From Luteibacter aegosomaticola (GTDB lineage: Bacteria > Pseudomonadota > Gammaproteobacteria > Xanthomonadales > Rhodanobacteraceae): DNA of 64,000 nucleotides. Location of the stretch: assembly GCF_023078475.1 (NCBI RefSeq), contig NZ_CP095741.1, positions 2,976,001-3,040,000 of the forward strand. The letters are read 5' to 3'. Within the stretch, counting starts at the first letter, position 1. Each line of letters opens with the position of its first letter. The notes below the pieces were generated by a model that saw only the letters and a list, made by a program, of their open reading frames with translations, was not told where the DNA came from and made no database searches. This document shows, one piece after another, positions 1 through 8,937 of the stretch. Position numbers and translations under genes: made by a program.

Positions 1-61
1 TTTCCGGCAAATAGTTTATAAGTGTATGATGTGACGTCCATTCCTTCGGCAGAGATCCCGC

Positions 62-931
62 TTGGCCTTTTCCGCACGCGCCCCTGAACCCGGCGACGCC
101 CTTGCCCGGCTGAGCTGGCAGGATTTTGAGCACCTGCTCGCGGAGCACTACCGCGCGCAGGGCTACCGCGTGGAACTGGTCACGGCGCACGACCTGAAGG
201 CGCTCGGCCAGTCCGGCCTGGACATGCGCCTGTTCCGGGGCAGCGAAACCACCATCGTCCAGTGCGGACACTGGGATGCGATCTTCGTGGATCTGCCCGA
301 GGTGCAGCACCTCATGAGCACCATGCTCAACGAGGCGGCCGCCCGTGGCGTGCTCGTCACCCGGGGCGCATTCACCACCCCTGCGCGCAACGCCGTGCTG
401 CGCCAGCCCCGCGTGCACCTGGTCGATGGCGCCGTGCTGCGGGCCATGCTGAAACTGCCCGAACACCTGGATACCGCCCCGCCCGGCACCCGCCCTTCGG
501 AAAAAGTGGCACGAACGGCCACCGCCGCCCGTCGCCGCTCCAGTTCCAGTAACTCGCGCTCGCTAGTGATGCCCGCCCTCATCGGCGTGGTGGTGGTCGG
601 CTTGCTCGGCGTCTTCGCATGGCGGGCGATGAGCACCCACGACAACGCCCCCGCGAGCTCGGCCGGCGCCTCACCCATCGCGGCCGCCTCGGCAGAACCT
701 GCGCGCGTTCCCGCGGCGCCGCCCACCGTTGCCACACCGCCCGCAACCACGCCGATCGCCACGCTTCCGCCGCCGGCAAATGCGCCCGATGCGAACGATG
801 GCCTCGCGCACGAAATGGCCGAACGCGAACGTGCACGCCGCGAAGAAGAAGCGGCCGCGAACCGCAAGAAATCAGAAGACGCCATGAAAGTGATGGAACG
901 CAATACCCGCGAGGTGGGTTCGTACCAATAA
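62..931 (+). CDS. Membrane-anchored Mrr-like (restriction endonuclease fold) protein
   Basis: The 289-residue protein starts at TTG; an in-frame TGA at 32-34 blocks an earlier start. Residues ~16-135 resemble the Mrr_cat/type IV restriction endonuclease fold: an [14 protein letters not shown] helix, then GLDMRLFRG, then IVQCGHW, then an [15 protein letters not shown] segment matching the 'GVFVTTSxFT' part of the family. The family catalytic motif is D...(Q/E)xK; here the aspartate is present but the lysine position reads Gly (QCG), so nuclease activity is doubtful. Residues ~168-190 form one transmembrane helix, followed by an Ala/Pro-rich linker and a charged Glu/Arg/Lys C-terminus that is probably coiled. 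The fold call is by eye. A role in foreign-DNA sensing or in nucleoid or envelope contact is speculation. Confidence 0.7.
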   Translation: MAFSARAPEPGDALARLSWQDFEHLLAEHYRAQGYRVELVTAHDLKALGQSGLDMRLFRGSETTIVQCGHWDAIFVDLPEVQHLMSTMLNEAAARGVLVTRGAFTTPARNAVLRQPRVHLVDGAVLRAMLKLPEHLDTAPPGTRPSEKVARTATAARRRSSSSNSRSLVMPALIGVVVVGLLGVFAWRAMSTHDNAPASSAGASPIAAASAEPARVPAAPPTVATPPATTPIATLPPPANAPDANDGLAHEMAERERARREEEAAANRKKSEDAMKVMERNTREVGSYQ

Positions 932-1008
932 CGCGCTTTTTTTCACGCGTTTGCCATTACCCCGGGCCTAGGCTGGGCAGCGAATCCTGCCGCTCCCTGG
1001 ACCTGCCC

Positions 1009-3369
1009 ATGACCGATACGCCGCTTGATCCCGATCAGCTTCGCCGTATGCATGCGTACTGGCGCGCCGCGAACTACCTCACCGTCGGCCAGATCTACCT
1101 GCGCGACAACCCCATGCTCGACGAGCCGCTGAAACGCGAGCACATCAAGCACCGCCTGCTCGGCCACTGGGGCACGACCACCGGCCTCAACTTCATCTAC
1201 ACCCACCTGAATCGCGCGATCGTCGAGCGCGACCTCAACATGATTTACGTGATGGGCCCCGGCCACGGCGGCCCGGGGCCTGTTGCCCACACGTACCTCG
1301 AAGGCTCGTACACCGAAATCTATCCGCGCATCGACCGCAGCAAGGCCGGCATGCGTGAGTTGTTCCGCCAGTTCTCGTGGCCGTATGGCATCCCCAGCCA
1401 CGTGGCACCGGAGACACCGGGATCCATCCACGAAGGCGGCGAACTCGGCTACTCGCTCTCGCACGCCTTCGGCGCGGCCTACGACAACCCCGAGCTGATC
1501 GTCGCGTGCGTGGTCGGCGATGGCGAAGCCGAGACCGGCGCGCTCGCCACCAGCTGGCACTCGAACAAATTCCTCAACCCGGTGCGTGATGGCGCCGTGC
1601 TGCCCATCCTGCACCTCAACGGCTTCAAGATCGCCAACCCGACGGTGCTCGCACGCATCGAGCCCGATGAACTGCGCGACCTGATGCGCGGCTACGGCTA
1701 TGAGCCGCACTTCGTCGAGGGCCACGAACCGGAGAAAATGCACCAGGCCTTCGCCGCCGCACTGGATACCTGCCTGGACGCTATCCGCCGCATCCAGAAG
1801 GAAGCGCGCGAAGAAAGCGCCGACAACGCCCGCCGCCCGCGCTGGCCGATGATCGTCCTGCGCAGCCCCAAGGGTTGGACCGGGCCGAAGGAAGTGGACG
1901 GCAAGCCTGTCGAAGGCACGTGGCGCGCCCACCAGGTGCCCCTGTCGAACTTCGACAAGGATGAGCACGTCAGGCAGCTCGAAGACTGGATGAAGAGCTA
2001 CGACGCCCACGAACTCTTCGACGAGGAAGGCCGTTTCCGCGAGGAATTCGCCTCGCTCGCGCCGAAGGGCCAGCGGCGCATGGGCATGAACCCCCACGCC
2101 AACGGCGGTCTGCTCCTGAAACCGCTGCACATGCCCCACTTCGCACCGTTCGCCGAGGACGTGAAAACGCCGGGCGACCACAAGGCCGAAGCCACGCGCG
2201 TGCTCGGCCGCTTCCTGCGCGACGTCATGCGCCAGAACATGCACACCTTCCGCGTGTTCGGCCCTGACGAAACCGCGTCGAACCGACTGGAAGCCATCTA
2301 CGAAGCAAGCCCGAAGACCTGGCTCGCCGAGTATGAAGGCGTGGATATCGACCTCGCGCCCGACGGACGCGTGATGGAAGTGCTGAGCGAACACCAATGC
2401 CAGGGCTGGCTCGAAGGCTACCTGCTCACCGGCCGCCACGGTTTCTTCTCGTGTTACGAAGCCTTCATCCACATCATCGACTCCATGTTCAACCAGCATG
2501 CGAAGTGGTTGAAGACCACGCGCAAGATGGAATGGCGGCCGCCGATCGCCTCACTGAACTACCTGCTGAGCTCACACGTGTGGCACCAGGACCATAACGG
2601 CTTCTCGCACCAGGATCCGGGCTTCATCGACCACGTCGCGAACAAGAAATCCGAGATCGTACGGATCTACCTGCCACCCGATGCCAACTGCCTGCTCTCC
2701 GTGGCAGACCACTGCCTGCGCAGCCGCCATTACGTCAACGTGATCATCGCCGGCAAGCAGCCCGACTGGCAGTGGCTCGACATGGAAACCGCCGTGCGCC
2801 ACTGCACCGCGGGCGCCGGCATCTGGGAATGGGCTGGCCGCGGCGGCGACGATCCGGATGTGGTGATGGCCTGCGCCGGCGATGCACCGACGGTCGAAGT
2901 GCTCGCCGCGGTGATGCTGCTGCGCGAATACGTGCCCGATATCCGCATCCGCGTGGTCAACGTGGTGGACCTGATGTCACTCGAGACGCCCGATGAACAC
3001 CCACACGGCATGGACGACGACCGCTTCGATGACCTGTTCACCAAGGATCGCCCGGTGGTCTTTGCCTTCCACGGCTACCCCGGCATCGTGCACAAGCTGA
3101 CCTACCGCCGGCACAACCACGATAACTTCCACGTACGCGGCTACAAGGAAGAAGGCACCACGACGACGGCGCTGGACATGATGGTGCTGAACAACATGGA
3201 CCGCTTCCAACTGGCCCTCGACGTCATCAACCGCGTCCCACGCTTCGCCGGTGAACGAGAGAAGGCCGAGCAGCGCTACTGGGCCGACATCCAGCGCCAC
3301 AAGCTCTACGTCAGCGAACACGGCCAGGACCTGCCCGAAGTCCGCAACTGGCAGTGGAAGCCCGCGTGA
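1009..3369 (+). CDS. xfp: Phosphoketolase (xylulose-5-P/fructose-6-P)
   Basis: A thiamine-diphosphate enzyme that splits xylulose-5-P (and often fructose-6-P) with phosphate to acetyl phosphate plus glyceraldehyde-3-P or erythrose-4-P. The 786 residues match the family length (~790-800). The N-terminal half carries GPGHGG at 83-88 and the ThDP/Mg motif GDGEAETG from residue 170. The C-terminal third has the XFP_C domain ending in NWQWKPA. ATG 1009 was chosen because it begins the family N-terminus ([18 protein letters not shown]); the frame is open further upstream but that part is non-homologous. Acetate kinase follows 168 bp downstream, so acetyl phosphate can be used directly for ATP. No pta gene is visible nearby. 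Confidence 0.97.
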   Translation: MTDTPLDPDQLRRMHAYWRAANYLTVGQIYLRDNPMLDEPLKREHIKHRLLGHWGTTTGLNFIYTHLNRAIVERDLNMIYVMGPGHGGPGPVAHTYLEGSYTEIYPRIDRSKAGMRELFRQFSWPYGIPSHVAPETPGSIHEGGELGYSLSHAFGAAYDNPELIVACVVGDGEAETGALATSWHSNKFLNPVRDGAVLPILHLNGFKIANPTVLARIEPDELRDLMRGYGYEPHFVEGHEPEKMHQAFAAALDTCLDAIRRIQKEAREESADNARRPRWPMIVLRSPKGWTGPKEVDGKPVEGTWRAHQVPLSNFDKDEHVRQLEDWMKSYDAHELFDEEGRFREEFASLAPKGQRRMGMNPHANGGLLLKPLHMPHFAPFAEDVKTPGDHKAEATRVLGRFLRDVMRQNMHTFRVFGPDETASNRLEAIYEASPKTWLAEYEGVDIDLAPDGRVMEVLSEHQCQGWLEGYLLTGRHGFFSCYEAFIHIIDSMFNQHAKWLKTTRKMEWRPPIASLNYLLSSHVWHQDHNGFSHQDPGFIDHVANKKSEIVRIYLPPDANCLLSVADHCLRSRHYVNVIIAGKQPDWQWLDMETAVRHCTAGAGIWEWAGRGGDDPDVVMACAGDAPTVEVLAAVMLLREYVPDIRIRVVNVVDLMSLETPDEHPHGMDDDRFDDLFTKDRPVVFAFHGYPGIVHKLTYRRHNHDNFHVRGYKEEGTTTTALDMMVLNNMDRFQLALDVINRVPRFAGEREKAEQRYWADIQRHKLYVSEHGQDLPEVRNWQWKPA

Positions 3370-3419
3370 TATCGCTTGCCTCTGCAACCGACATCGGTGC
3401 CTGATTCGCCGATGGCCAT

Positions 3420-3463
3420 GTAGGAGCGCGCTTGCGTGCGATCGCGCGCAAGCGCGCTCCTAC
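3420..3463. repeat. REP-family-2 palindrome
   Basis: A 44-bp near-perfect palindrome built from two GTAGGAGCGCGCTTGCG arms meeting head to head with almost no loop. It lies between xfp and ackA. A fragment of the same repeat (GATCGCGCGCTCCTTT) recurs at 3505-3520 just before the ackA ribosome-binding site. It may form an mRNA hairpin; no T-run follows. Confidence 0.8.
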
Positions 3464-3537
3464 AAGAGCGTTGAGCCGAATCGGTGGCGGTTCGCCGAAA
3501 ACGTGATCGCGCGCTCCTTTAGGAGGTTTGAATTGAC

Positions 3538-4563
3538 ATGTATGTGCTTGCACTGAATACAGGCTCATCTTCCCTGAAATACGGGCTCTATCGTGTCGAG
3601 GGCGATGCGGTAGAAGCACTGTACGCTGACCAGACCGATGCACCTCGGCGCGATGCCGACCCGGTGAAGGCAATTACCGACGCACTACATGCGAAGCATC
3701 TGCCGGAACCCGACGCCATCGGCCACCGCATCGTCCATGGCGGCCCGAACATCCGTGACCACGCGCTGATCGACGATGCCCTGATGGCTCACCTGGAGGA
3801 AGCCAAAGCGTACGCACCGCTCCACGTCCCGGCCGCCGTCGAGATGGTGAAACGCGCGCGCGAAGCCTTTCCCAAAGCACCGCAAGTCGCCTGCTTCGAC
3901 ACCGCGTTCCACAAGACGATGCCCCTGGTGGCGAAGACCCTGCCCTTGCCCGCCGACCTGCGCGCAGGCGGCATCGAACGCTACGGCTTCCACGGCCTCT
4001 CGTACGAATCCATCGTGCGGCAGCTGGGCGCAGACATCCCCGCACGCGTCGTCATCGCCCACCTGGGCAACGGCGCAAGTCTGTGCGCGGTCCGCGAAGG
4101 CAAATCGGTCGACACCACGATGGGCCTCACACCCACCGGCGGCATCGTCATGGGCACCCGCCCCGGCGACCTGGATCCCGGTGTGCTGCTGTACCTGATG
4201 TGTGAGAAGGGCTACGACGCCGAGCGGCTGGAGAAGCTCGTCGATCGCGAGTCAGGCTTGAAGGGGCTGTCTGGTGGCACCAGCGACATGCGCAAGCTGC
4301 ACGCGGCGAACGATGAAGCATCCCGACTCGCGCTTGATGTGTTCGTCCACACGGCACGCAAACACATTGCAGCGATGGTGGCTTCGCTGGGCGGGCTCGA
4401 CCTGCTGGTCTTCACCGGCGGCATCGGCGAGAACGATGCCGTTACCCGTGACGCGATCCTCGCCGGCCTGCAGTGGCTAGGCGATTTCAACAGCCGGGTT
4501 ATTCCCACGGAAGAGGATGCACAGATCGCGAGACACACCGCGCAGCTCGCACCTGTCTCGTAG
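3538..4563 (+). CDS. ackA: Acetate kinase, short form
   Basis: Interconverts acetyl phosphate + ADP and acetate + ATP, completing the phosphoketolase bypass with the upstream gene. Visible ASKHA motifs in order: NTGSSSLK (7-14), GHRIVHGG, CFDTAFH, HLGNGAS near residue 175, MGLTPTGG, MGTRPGDLDPG and FTGGIGEN. At 341 residues it is ~60 shorter than typical AckA (~400). The N- and C-termini align (the end resembles VIPTEEDAQIA), so the shortening is internal, between motifs. A consensus Shine-Dalgarno AGGAGG (3521-3526) sits 11 nt before the ATG. The TAG stop codon is supplied by the GTAG foot of the REP element that begins at 4560. Confidence 0.95.
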   Translation: MYVLALNTGSSSLKYGLYRVEGDAVEALYADQTDAPRRDADPVKAITDALHAKHLPEPDAIGHRIVHGGPNIRDHALIDDALMAHLEEAKAYAPLHVPAAVEMVKRAREAFPKAPQVACFDTAFHKTMPLVAKTLPLPADLRAGGIERYGFHGLSYESIVRQLGADIPARVVIAHLGNGASLCAVREGKSVDTTMGLTPTGGIVMGTRPGDLDPGVLLYLMCEKGYDAERLEKLVDRESGLKGLSGGTSDMRKLHAANDEASRLALDVFVHTARKHIAAMVASLGGLDLLVFTGGIGENDAVTRDAILAGLQWLGDFNSRVIPTEEDAQIARHTAQLAPVS

Positions 4564-4654
4564 GAGCCCACCCTGTGGGCGACATCTTTCGCGAACGCGC
4601 CGCAGGCCCTGTGGCGGTGAGTCGAAAGGCGTCGCCCACAGGGTGGGCTCCTAC
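4560..4654. repeat. REP-family-1 pair, short form (copy 1)
   Basis: Two inverted arms begin with GTAGGAGCCCACCCTGTGGG and are separated by ~45 bp that hold a smaller GGCCCTGTGGC hairpin. The left arm continues GACATCTTTCGC ('ATC' subtype); the right arm, read on the other strand, continues GACGCCTTTCG ('GCC' subtype). It lies between the convergent ackA and fumarase genes, and its first bases form the ackA stop codon. Confidence 0.9.
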
Positions 4655-4769
4655 AACAGCAGGGCCATCCGCCCATATCCTGGACGTCCGGCGCCGAGCG
4701 CCAACGCGATGGCCGAAGGCCGAGCCCGCCCCAGCGATGCCGAAGGCGAGCCCGTCCGGGAACGAGTAA

Positions 4770-6287
4770 TTACTCGACGACGACCGGGATCTTGCCGATC
4801 TTCGAGCGCCATTCCTTCGGGCCGGTCTGGTGCACCGAGGTACCCGCGCTGTCGACAGCGACGGTCACCGGCATGTCCTGCACCTCGAACTCGTAGATCG
4901 CTTCCATGCCCAGGTCTTCGAAGGCCAGCACGCGCGACGCCTTGATCGCCTTCGACACCAGGTAAGCCGCGCCACCTACGGCCATCAGGTACACGGCCTT
5001 GTTGTCGCGGATCGCGTCGATCGCCGTGGGGCCACGCTCGCTCTTACCCACCATGCCGAGCAGACCGGTGGTTTCGAGCATCTGGCGCGTGAACTTGTCC
5101 ATGCGCGTCGCGGTGGTCGGGCCAGCCGGGCCGACCACTTCGTCACGCACCGGATCCACCGGACCCACGTAGTAGATAAACCGATTGGTGAAATCGACCG
5201 GCAGCGTTTCGCCACGGTTGAGCATATCGATCATGCGCTTGTGCGCTGCATCGCGGCCGGTAAGCAGCTTGCCGTTGAGCAGGATCGTCTCACCCGGCTG
5301 CCAGCTGTTCACTTCCTCGCGGGTGATCGTGTCGAGGTTCACGCGGCGACCCTTCGACGAGTCGTACGTGAGCTTCGGCCAGTCTTCCAGCGACGGCGGC
5401 TCAAGCATGACGGGGCCCGAACCATCCATGACGAAGTGCGCGTGACGCGTCGCGGCGCAGTTCGGGATGATCGCCACGGGCAGGTTCGCCGCGTGGGTCG
5501 GGTAATCGCTGACCTTCACGTCGAGCACGGTGGTGAGGCCACCGAGACCCTGCGCACCGATGCCGAGCGCGTTGACCTTCTCGTACAGCTCCAGGCGCAG
5601 CTCTTCGGCACGGTTCGACGCGCCACGAGCCTGCAGCTCGGTGATGTCGATCGGCTCCATCAGCGATTCCTTCGCCAGGAGCATCGCCTTTTCAGCGGTA
5701 CCACCAATGCCGATGCCGAGCATGCCCGGCGGGCACCAGCCCGCGCCCATGGTCGGCACGGTCTTCAGCACCCAATCCACGATGGAATCGGACGGGTTGA
5801 GCATGGCGAACTTCGACTTCGCCTCCGAACCACCGCCCTTTGCCGCCACGGTCACGTCGAGCTTATCGCCCGGCACGATCGAGACATTGATCACCGCCGG
5901 CGTGTTGTCGCGCGTGTTCATGCGCTTGCCCGCCGGATCGGCCAGCACCGAAGCGCGCAGCTTGTTGTCCGGGTGGTTGTAAGCGCGGCGGACACCTTCG
6001 TTCACCATGTCTTCGACGCTCATGGTGGCATCGTCCCAACGGACATTCATGCCGACCTTGAGGAAGACGGTGACGATGCCGGTGTCCTGGCAGATCGGGC
6101 GGTGACCCTCGGCGCACATGCGCGAGTTGATCAGGATCTGGGCGATCGCATCCTTCGCCGCCGGGCTCTCTTCACGCTCATAGGCGGCCGAGAGGTTCCG
6201 GATGTAGTCCACCGGGTGGTAGTACGAGATGTACTGGAGGGCGTCTGCGACGCTCTGGATGAGGTCGTCCTGCTTGATCGAGGTCAT
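4770..6287 (-). CDS. Class I (iron-sulfur) fumarate hydratase
   Basis: Converts fumarate and malate in the TCA cycle using a labile [4Fe-4S] cluster. The 505-residue single chain carries both fumarase halves: the alpha part with ICQDTG and RMCAEGHRP near the N-terminus, then IIPNCAATRH mid-protein, and the beta part with GPTTATRMDKFT and GGAAYLVSKAIK toward the C-terminus. Conserved cysteines for the cluster lie in those motifs. The start at 6287 (MTSIKQDD) was preferred over an upstream in-frame ATG at 6317, whose extra 10 residues are not family-like. It is convergent with ackA. FumA/B-type naming is not assigned because only the class is clear. Confidence 0.95.
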   Translation of the reverse strand: MTSIKQDDLIQSVADALQYISYYHPVDYIRNLSAAYEREESPAAKDAIAQILINSRMCAEGHRPICQDTGIVTVFLKVGMNVRWDDATMSVEDMVNEGVRRAYNHPDNKLRASVLADPAGKRMNTRDNTPAVINVSIVPGDKLDVTVAAKGGGSEAKSKFAMLNPSDSIVDWVLKTVPTMGAGWCPPGMLGIGIGGTAEKAMLLAKESLMEPIDITELQARGASNRAEELRLELYEKVNALGIGAQGLGGLTTVLDVKVSDYPTHAANLPVAIIPNCAATRHAHFVMDGSGPVMLEPPSLEDWPKLTYDSSKGRRVNLDTITREEVNSWQPGETILLNGKLLTGRDAAHKRMIDMLNRGETLPVDFTNRFIYYVGPVDPVRDEVVGPAGPTTATRMDKFTRQMLETTGLLGMVGKSERGPTAIDAIRDNKAVYLMAVGGAAYLVSKAIKASRVLAFEDLGMEAIYEFEVQDMPVTVAVDSAGTSVHQTGPKEWRSKIGKIPVVVE

Positions 6288-6405
6288 GGTGCTACCGCTG
6301 GCTCGTGAGGCTGGCAAAACACCAATTTTACCCCAGCTTGGCGGGTGTAAGGTGGCTGGGCTTTCCCCGGTCCAGATATCGGTACACCCCGCTCACGGAG
6401 TTCCC

Positions 6406-7377
6406 ATGCGTTTCCGCTTCCGCACCGCCCTGTTCGCCCTGGCCTTCGTGGCCGCCGCCGTGGGCTTCGCCCGCCCGGCCGCCGCCGCCCAGACCGCCCC
6501 CGAGTTCGAGGGCATCGCCGCCTGGCAGAACTCCAAGCCCCTGAAAATGAGCCAGTTGCGCGGCAAGGTGGTGCTCATCGATTTCTGGGCGTACTCGTGC
6601 ATTAACTGCCTGCGCACCCTGCCCCACGTCACCCGCTGGTACGACGAGTACAAGGACAAGGGCCTGGTCGTGATCGGCGTGCACTCGCCGGAGTTCCCGT
6701 TCGAGAAGCAGGAAGGCAACGTCCGCGACGCCATCAAGAAGTTCAACATCCATTACCCGGTGGCCCAGGACAACGACCTGGCCACGTGGGACGCCTGGGA
6801 TAACCAGTACTGGCCGGCGGAATACCTGGTGGACCAGCGCGGCAACGTGATCGCCCACCACTTCGGCGAGGGCAATTACGCGGAGATGGAAAACGCCATC
6901 CGCACCCTGCTGGGCCTGCCGCGCCTGGCCGATGCCAAGGGCGAAATGGATAAGGACGCGCCCGACTTCACCCAGTTGGGTTCGCCGGAGATGTATTTCG
7001 GCAGCGACCGCAGCCAGAACAACGCCAGCCCCGAGGGCGCGCGCACGGGTACCCGTGATTTCACGGCGCCGAGCCGCCTGGAACTGAACCAGTTTGCCCT
7101 CGTGGGCCGCTGGGAGATCGCCCGGCAGAGCGCGAACCTGGTGACCCCGAACGGTGAGATCCGCCTGCATTTCAAGGCGAAGAAGGTGCACATGGTGGCC
7201 AGCGCCAACGATCCGGTGACCCTTGAGATCGCGGTGGATGGCAAGCCGCAGGCCCCGGTCACGGTCCAGGCCTCGCAGCTCTATACCCTGTTCGACGGTG
7301 ATGGGTACAAAGATCACGTGCTGACGATCAAGATCCCCAAGGCCAATTTCCACGCCTTTACCTTCACCTTCGGGTAA
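6406..7377 (+). CDS. Exported thioredoxin-like protein (DipZ/TlpA type)
   Basis: The 323-residue protein has a clear signal peptide (MRFRFRTALFALAFVAAAVG...AAAA, ~residues 1-28). A thioredoxin-fold domain follows with the redox motif C65-I-N-C68 in WAYSCINCLRTLPH, the wording typical of the DipZ/TlpA redoxin group, and WPAEYLVDQRGNVI later in the fold. The C-terminal ~150 residues (from ~185) form a separate beta-rich, carbohydrate-binding-like domain, as in the C-terminus of DipZ proteins, but no DsbD membrane domain is present. It probably acts in periplasmic disulfide handling; the substrate is unknown. It is divergent from fumarase, sharing 118 bp. Confidence 0.85.
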   Translation: MRFRFRTALFALAFVAAAVGFARPAAAAQTAPEFEGIAAWQNSKPLKMSQLRGKVVLIDFWAYSCINCLRTLPHVTRWYDEYKDKGLVVIGVHSPEFPFEKQEGNVRDAIKKFNIHYPVAQDNDLATWDAWDNQYWPAEYLVDQRGNVIAHHFGEGNYAEMENAIRTLLGLPRLADAKGEMDKDAPDFTQLGSPEMYFGSDRSQNNASPEGARTGTRDFTAPSRLELNQFALVGRWEIARQSANLVTPNGEIRLHFKAKKVHMVASANDPVTLEIAVDGKPQAPVTVQASQLYTLFDGDGYKDHVLTIKIPKANFHAFTFTFG

Positions 7378-7387
7378 GGCCTGCAAA

Positions 7388-7457
7388 GATATATCGCAGG
7401 AAGGCTTGAAAGAGTGTTTCTTAAGATATATCGTACGTTCACTACGTACGATATATC
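7388..7457. promoter_or_regulatory. Predicted PadR/YqjI operator: three GATATATC boxes
   Basis: GATATATCGTACG (7425-7437) and its exact reverse complement (7445-7457) form a perfect 13-bp inverted repeat with a 7-bp spacer. A third half-site GATATATCG lies at 7388-7396. The right arm ends directly at the GGAG ribosome-binding site (7458-7461) of the regulator gene, so binding should block its transcription or translation: autoregulation is the natural reading. The A/T-rich core stands out from the surrounding high-GC DNA. Confidence 0.85.
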
Positions 7458-7467
7458 GGAGAAACCC

Positions 7468-8109
7468 ATGCACTTCTGGCACCACGCCAAGCGCCACTTC
7501 CGCGAAGAAATGCACCAGCGCTTCCACGACCACTTCGCCGCCATGGGCCGCGGCGGCCGCTTTGGCGGCGGCGGTCCCTTTGGCTTTGACGACCGCGATG
7601 GCGGCGGCATGCGCGGCGGACGCGGCGGCCGTTTCGGAGGCGGCGGTGGCCGCATGTTCGGCACCGGCGACCTGCGCCTCCTGCTCCTGGCGCTCATCGA
7701 AGAACAGCCCCGCCACGGCTACGAGCTGATCCGCACCATCGAAGAGATGTTCGATGGCCAGTACAGCCCCAGCCCCGGCGCCATCTACCCCACCCTGACC
7801 ATGCTCGAAGAGCTTGGCTACGCCCGGGTCGAGGCCGAAACCGGCGGCAAGAAGCTCTATGCGATCACCGACGAAGGCAAAGCCTTCCTCACCGAAAACC
7901 GCGACACCCTCGACGCGCTGACCGAGCGCCTGCAGGTCATGTCACGCCACATGCGCCGCATGACCGTCCCGGGCGGCGTGCGTGACGCCATGCACGTGCT
8001 CAAGCACCAGCTCATGAACCACCACAAGAGCTGGGACGAGGCTGAGACCAAGCGCGTCGCCGCCATCGTGGAAGCCGCCGCACGCCAGATCGCGGAGCGT
8101 CAGGGATGA
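7468..8109 (+). CDS. yqjI: PadR-family regulator, YqjI-like
   Basis: The 213-residue protein has a His-rich N-terminus (HFWHHAKRHF, then HQRFHDHF) and a Gly/Arg-rich linker with Phe (residues ~28-65), then a PadR winged helix from ~70: DLRLLLLALI, HGYELIRTIEEMF, YSPSPGAIYPTLTMLEELG, GKKLYAITDEG. E. coli YqjI has the same plan: a metal-binding N-terminal arm plus a PadR domain, repressing itself and the ferric reductase gene yqjH in a nickel-responsive way. The next gene here is the yqjH homologue, overlapping by ATGA. Start ATG 7468 has GGAG 6 nt upstream; an earlier in-frame start at 7414 would run through the operator. Metal response is inferred. Confidence 0.88.
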   Translation: MHFWHHAKRHFREEMHQRFHDHFAAMGRGGRFGGGGPFGFDDRDGGGMRGGRGGRFGGGGGRMFGTGDLRLLLLALIEEQPRHGYELIRTIEEMFDGQYSPSPGAIYPTLTMLEELGYARVEAETGGKKLYAITDEGKAFLTENRDTLDALTERLQVMSRHMRRMTVPGGVRDAMHVLKHQLMNHHKSWDEAETKRVAAIVEAAARQIAERQG

Positions 8110-8855
8110 GTGAAAAACACGCGATCCAACGCGTGCGCCATGACGTGCGCATGCGCATCCTCACTGTCACCCGCGTGCAGCAGCTCACCCCGCACATGGT
8201 GCGCATCACCGTGCACGGGCCCGAGCTGGCCGGCTTCCCCTCCGCCTCGCCCGACGACCACGTGAAGGTGTTCCTCCCCGCGACCGATGGTGGATTCAAC
8301 CTGCCGCAGATGACGCCGGACGGCCCGGTGTATCCCGAAGGCAAGCCGCCCTCACCCGCGCGTGACTACACGCCACGCGCCTTCCGTGCGGATGCGCTCG
8401 AGCTGGATCTGGATTTCGTTATCCACGGCGATGGCCCCGCTTCCACCTGGGCGGAATCCGCGAAGGTCGGCGACAAGCTCGGCGTCGGCGGCCCACGTGG
8501 CTCGATGATCGTGCCGTCCGACTACGACCATTACGTGCTCGTCGGTGATGAAACCGCGCTGCCGGCCATCGGTCGGTGGCTCGAAGAGATGCCGAAACAC
8601 ACGAAGGTGACCGTGCTGGCGGAGATTGCGTCAGTGAAAGAGAAACAGGCTCTGGCACGTGAGGCGCGGTGGTTCATCCGCGGCGAATCGCCGTCGCTGG
8701 ATTACGCGTTGGCGGCGCTGGCAATTCCGCCGGGCGATACGTTCTGGTGGGTGGCGACCGAGTCGAAGCGTGCGCGCGAGTTGCGTTCGCTATTGGTCGA
8801 GACACGCGGGATCGATAAGGACTGGGTCAAGGCCACGGGGTATTGGCAGGCTTGA
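8106..8855 (+). CDS. yqjH: Siderophore-interacting protein / ferric-chelate reductase, YqjH-like
   Basis: The 249-residue FAD-binding_9/SIP-domain protein releases iron from ferric siderophores by NAD(P)H-dependent reduction in the cytoplasm. Visible elements: an N-terminal beta-barrel with LTPHMVRITVHGPEL, the FAD-binding segment DYTPRAFRADALELDLDFV (RxYTxR-like), HGDGPASTWAESAKVGD, and GPRGSMIVP before the C-terminal NAD-binding half (YVLVGDETALPAIGRWLEEMP). It ends in the usual KDWVKATGYWQ. Its ATG overlaps the regulator stop (ATGA), so the two are translationally coupled and share the GATATATC operator. Confidence 0.93.
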   Translation: MSEKHAIQRVRHDVRMRILTVTRVQQLTPHMVRITVHGPELAGFPSASPDDHVKVFLPATDGGFNLPQMTPDGPVYPEGKPPSPARDYTPRAFRADALELDLDFVIHGDGPASTWAESAKVGDKLGVGGPRGSMIVPSDYDHYVLVGDETALPAIGRWLEEMPKHTKVTVLAEIASVKEKQALAREARWFIRGESPSLDYALAALAIPPGDTFWWVATESKRARELRSLLVETRGIDKDWVKATGYWQA

Positions 8856-8870
8856 GCGTGCTGCGCACGC

Positions 8871-8926
8871 ATCACGTGCGAGCACGCTCCTACAGAAGCT
8901 TTTGCAGGAGCGTGCTTGCACGCGAT
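8871..8926. repeat. Degenerate REP-family-2 inverted pair
   Basis: Two 24-bp arms (containing AGCACGCTCCTACA and TGCAGGAGCGTGCTTGCA) are inverted, with a few mismatches, around an 8-bp loop (GAAGCTTT). It lies in the 82-bp gap between the convergent yqjH and autotransporter genes and could act as a bidirectional 3'-end hairpin. There is no T-run. Confidence 0.7.
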
Positions 8927-8937
8927 GGGCGGTGCGG

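Noticed and set aside
943..2499. A 518-codon frame opposite phosphoketolase
   Set aside because: Antisense shadow of a well-conserved gene.
3420..3463. Rho-independent terminator after xfp
   Set aside because: A strong stem is present but there is no T-run on either strand; it is a REP palindrome.
4830..6308. A 492-codon frame opposite fumarase
   Set aside because: Antisense shadow of a conserved enzyme; the translation is Arg/His-rich and unlike any protein.
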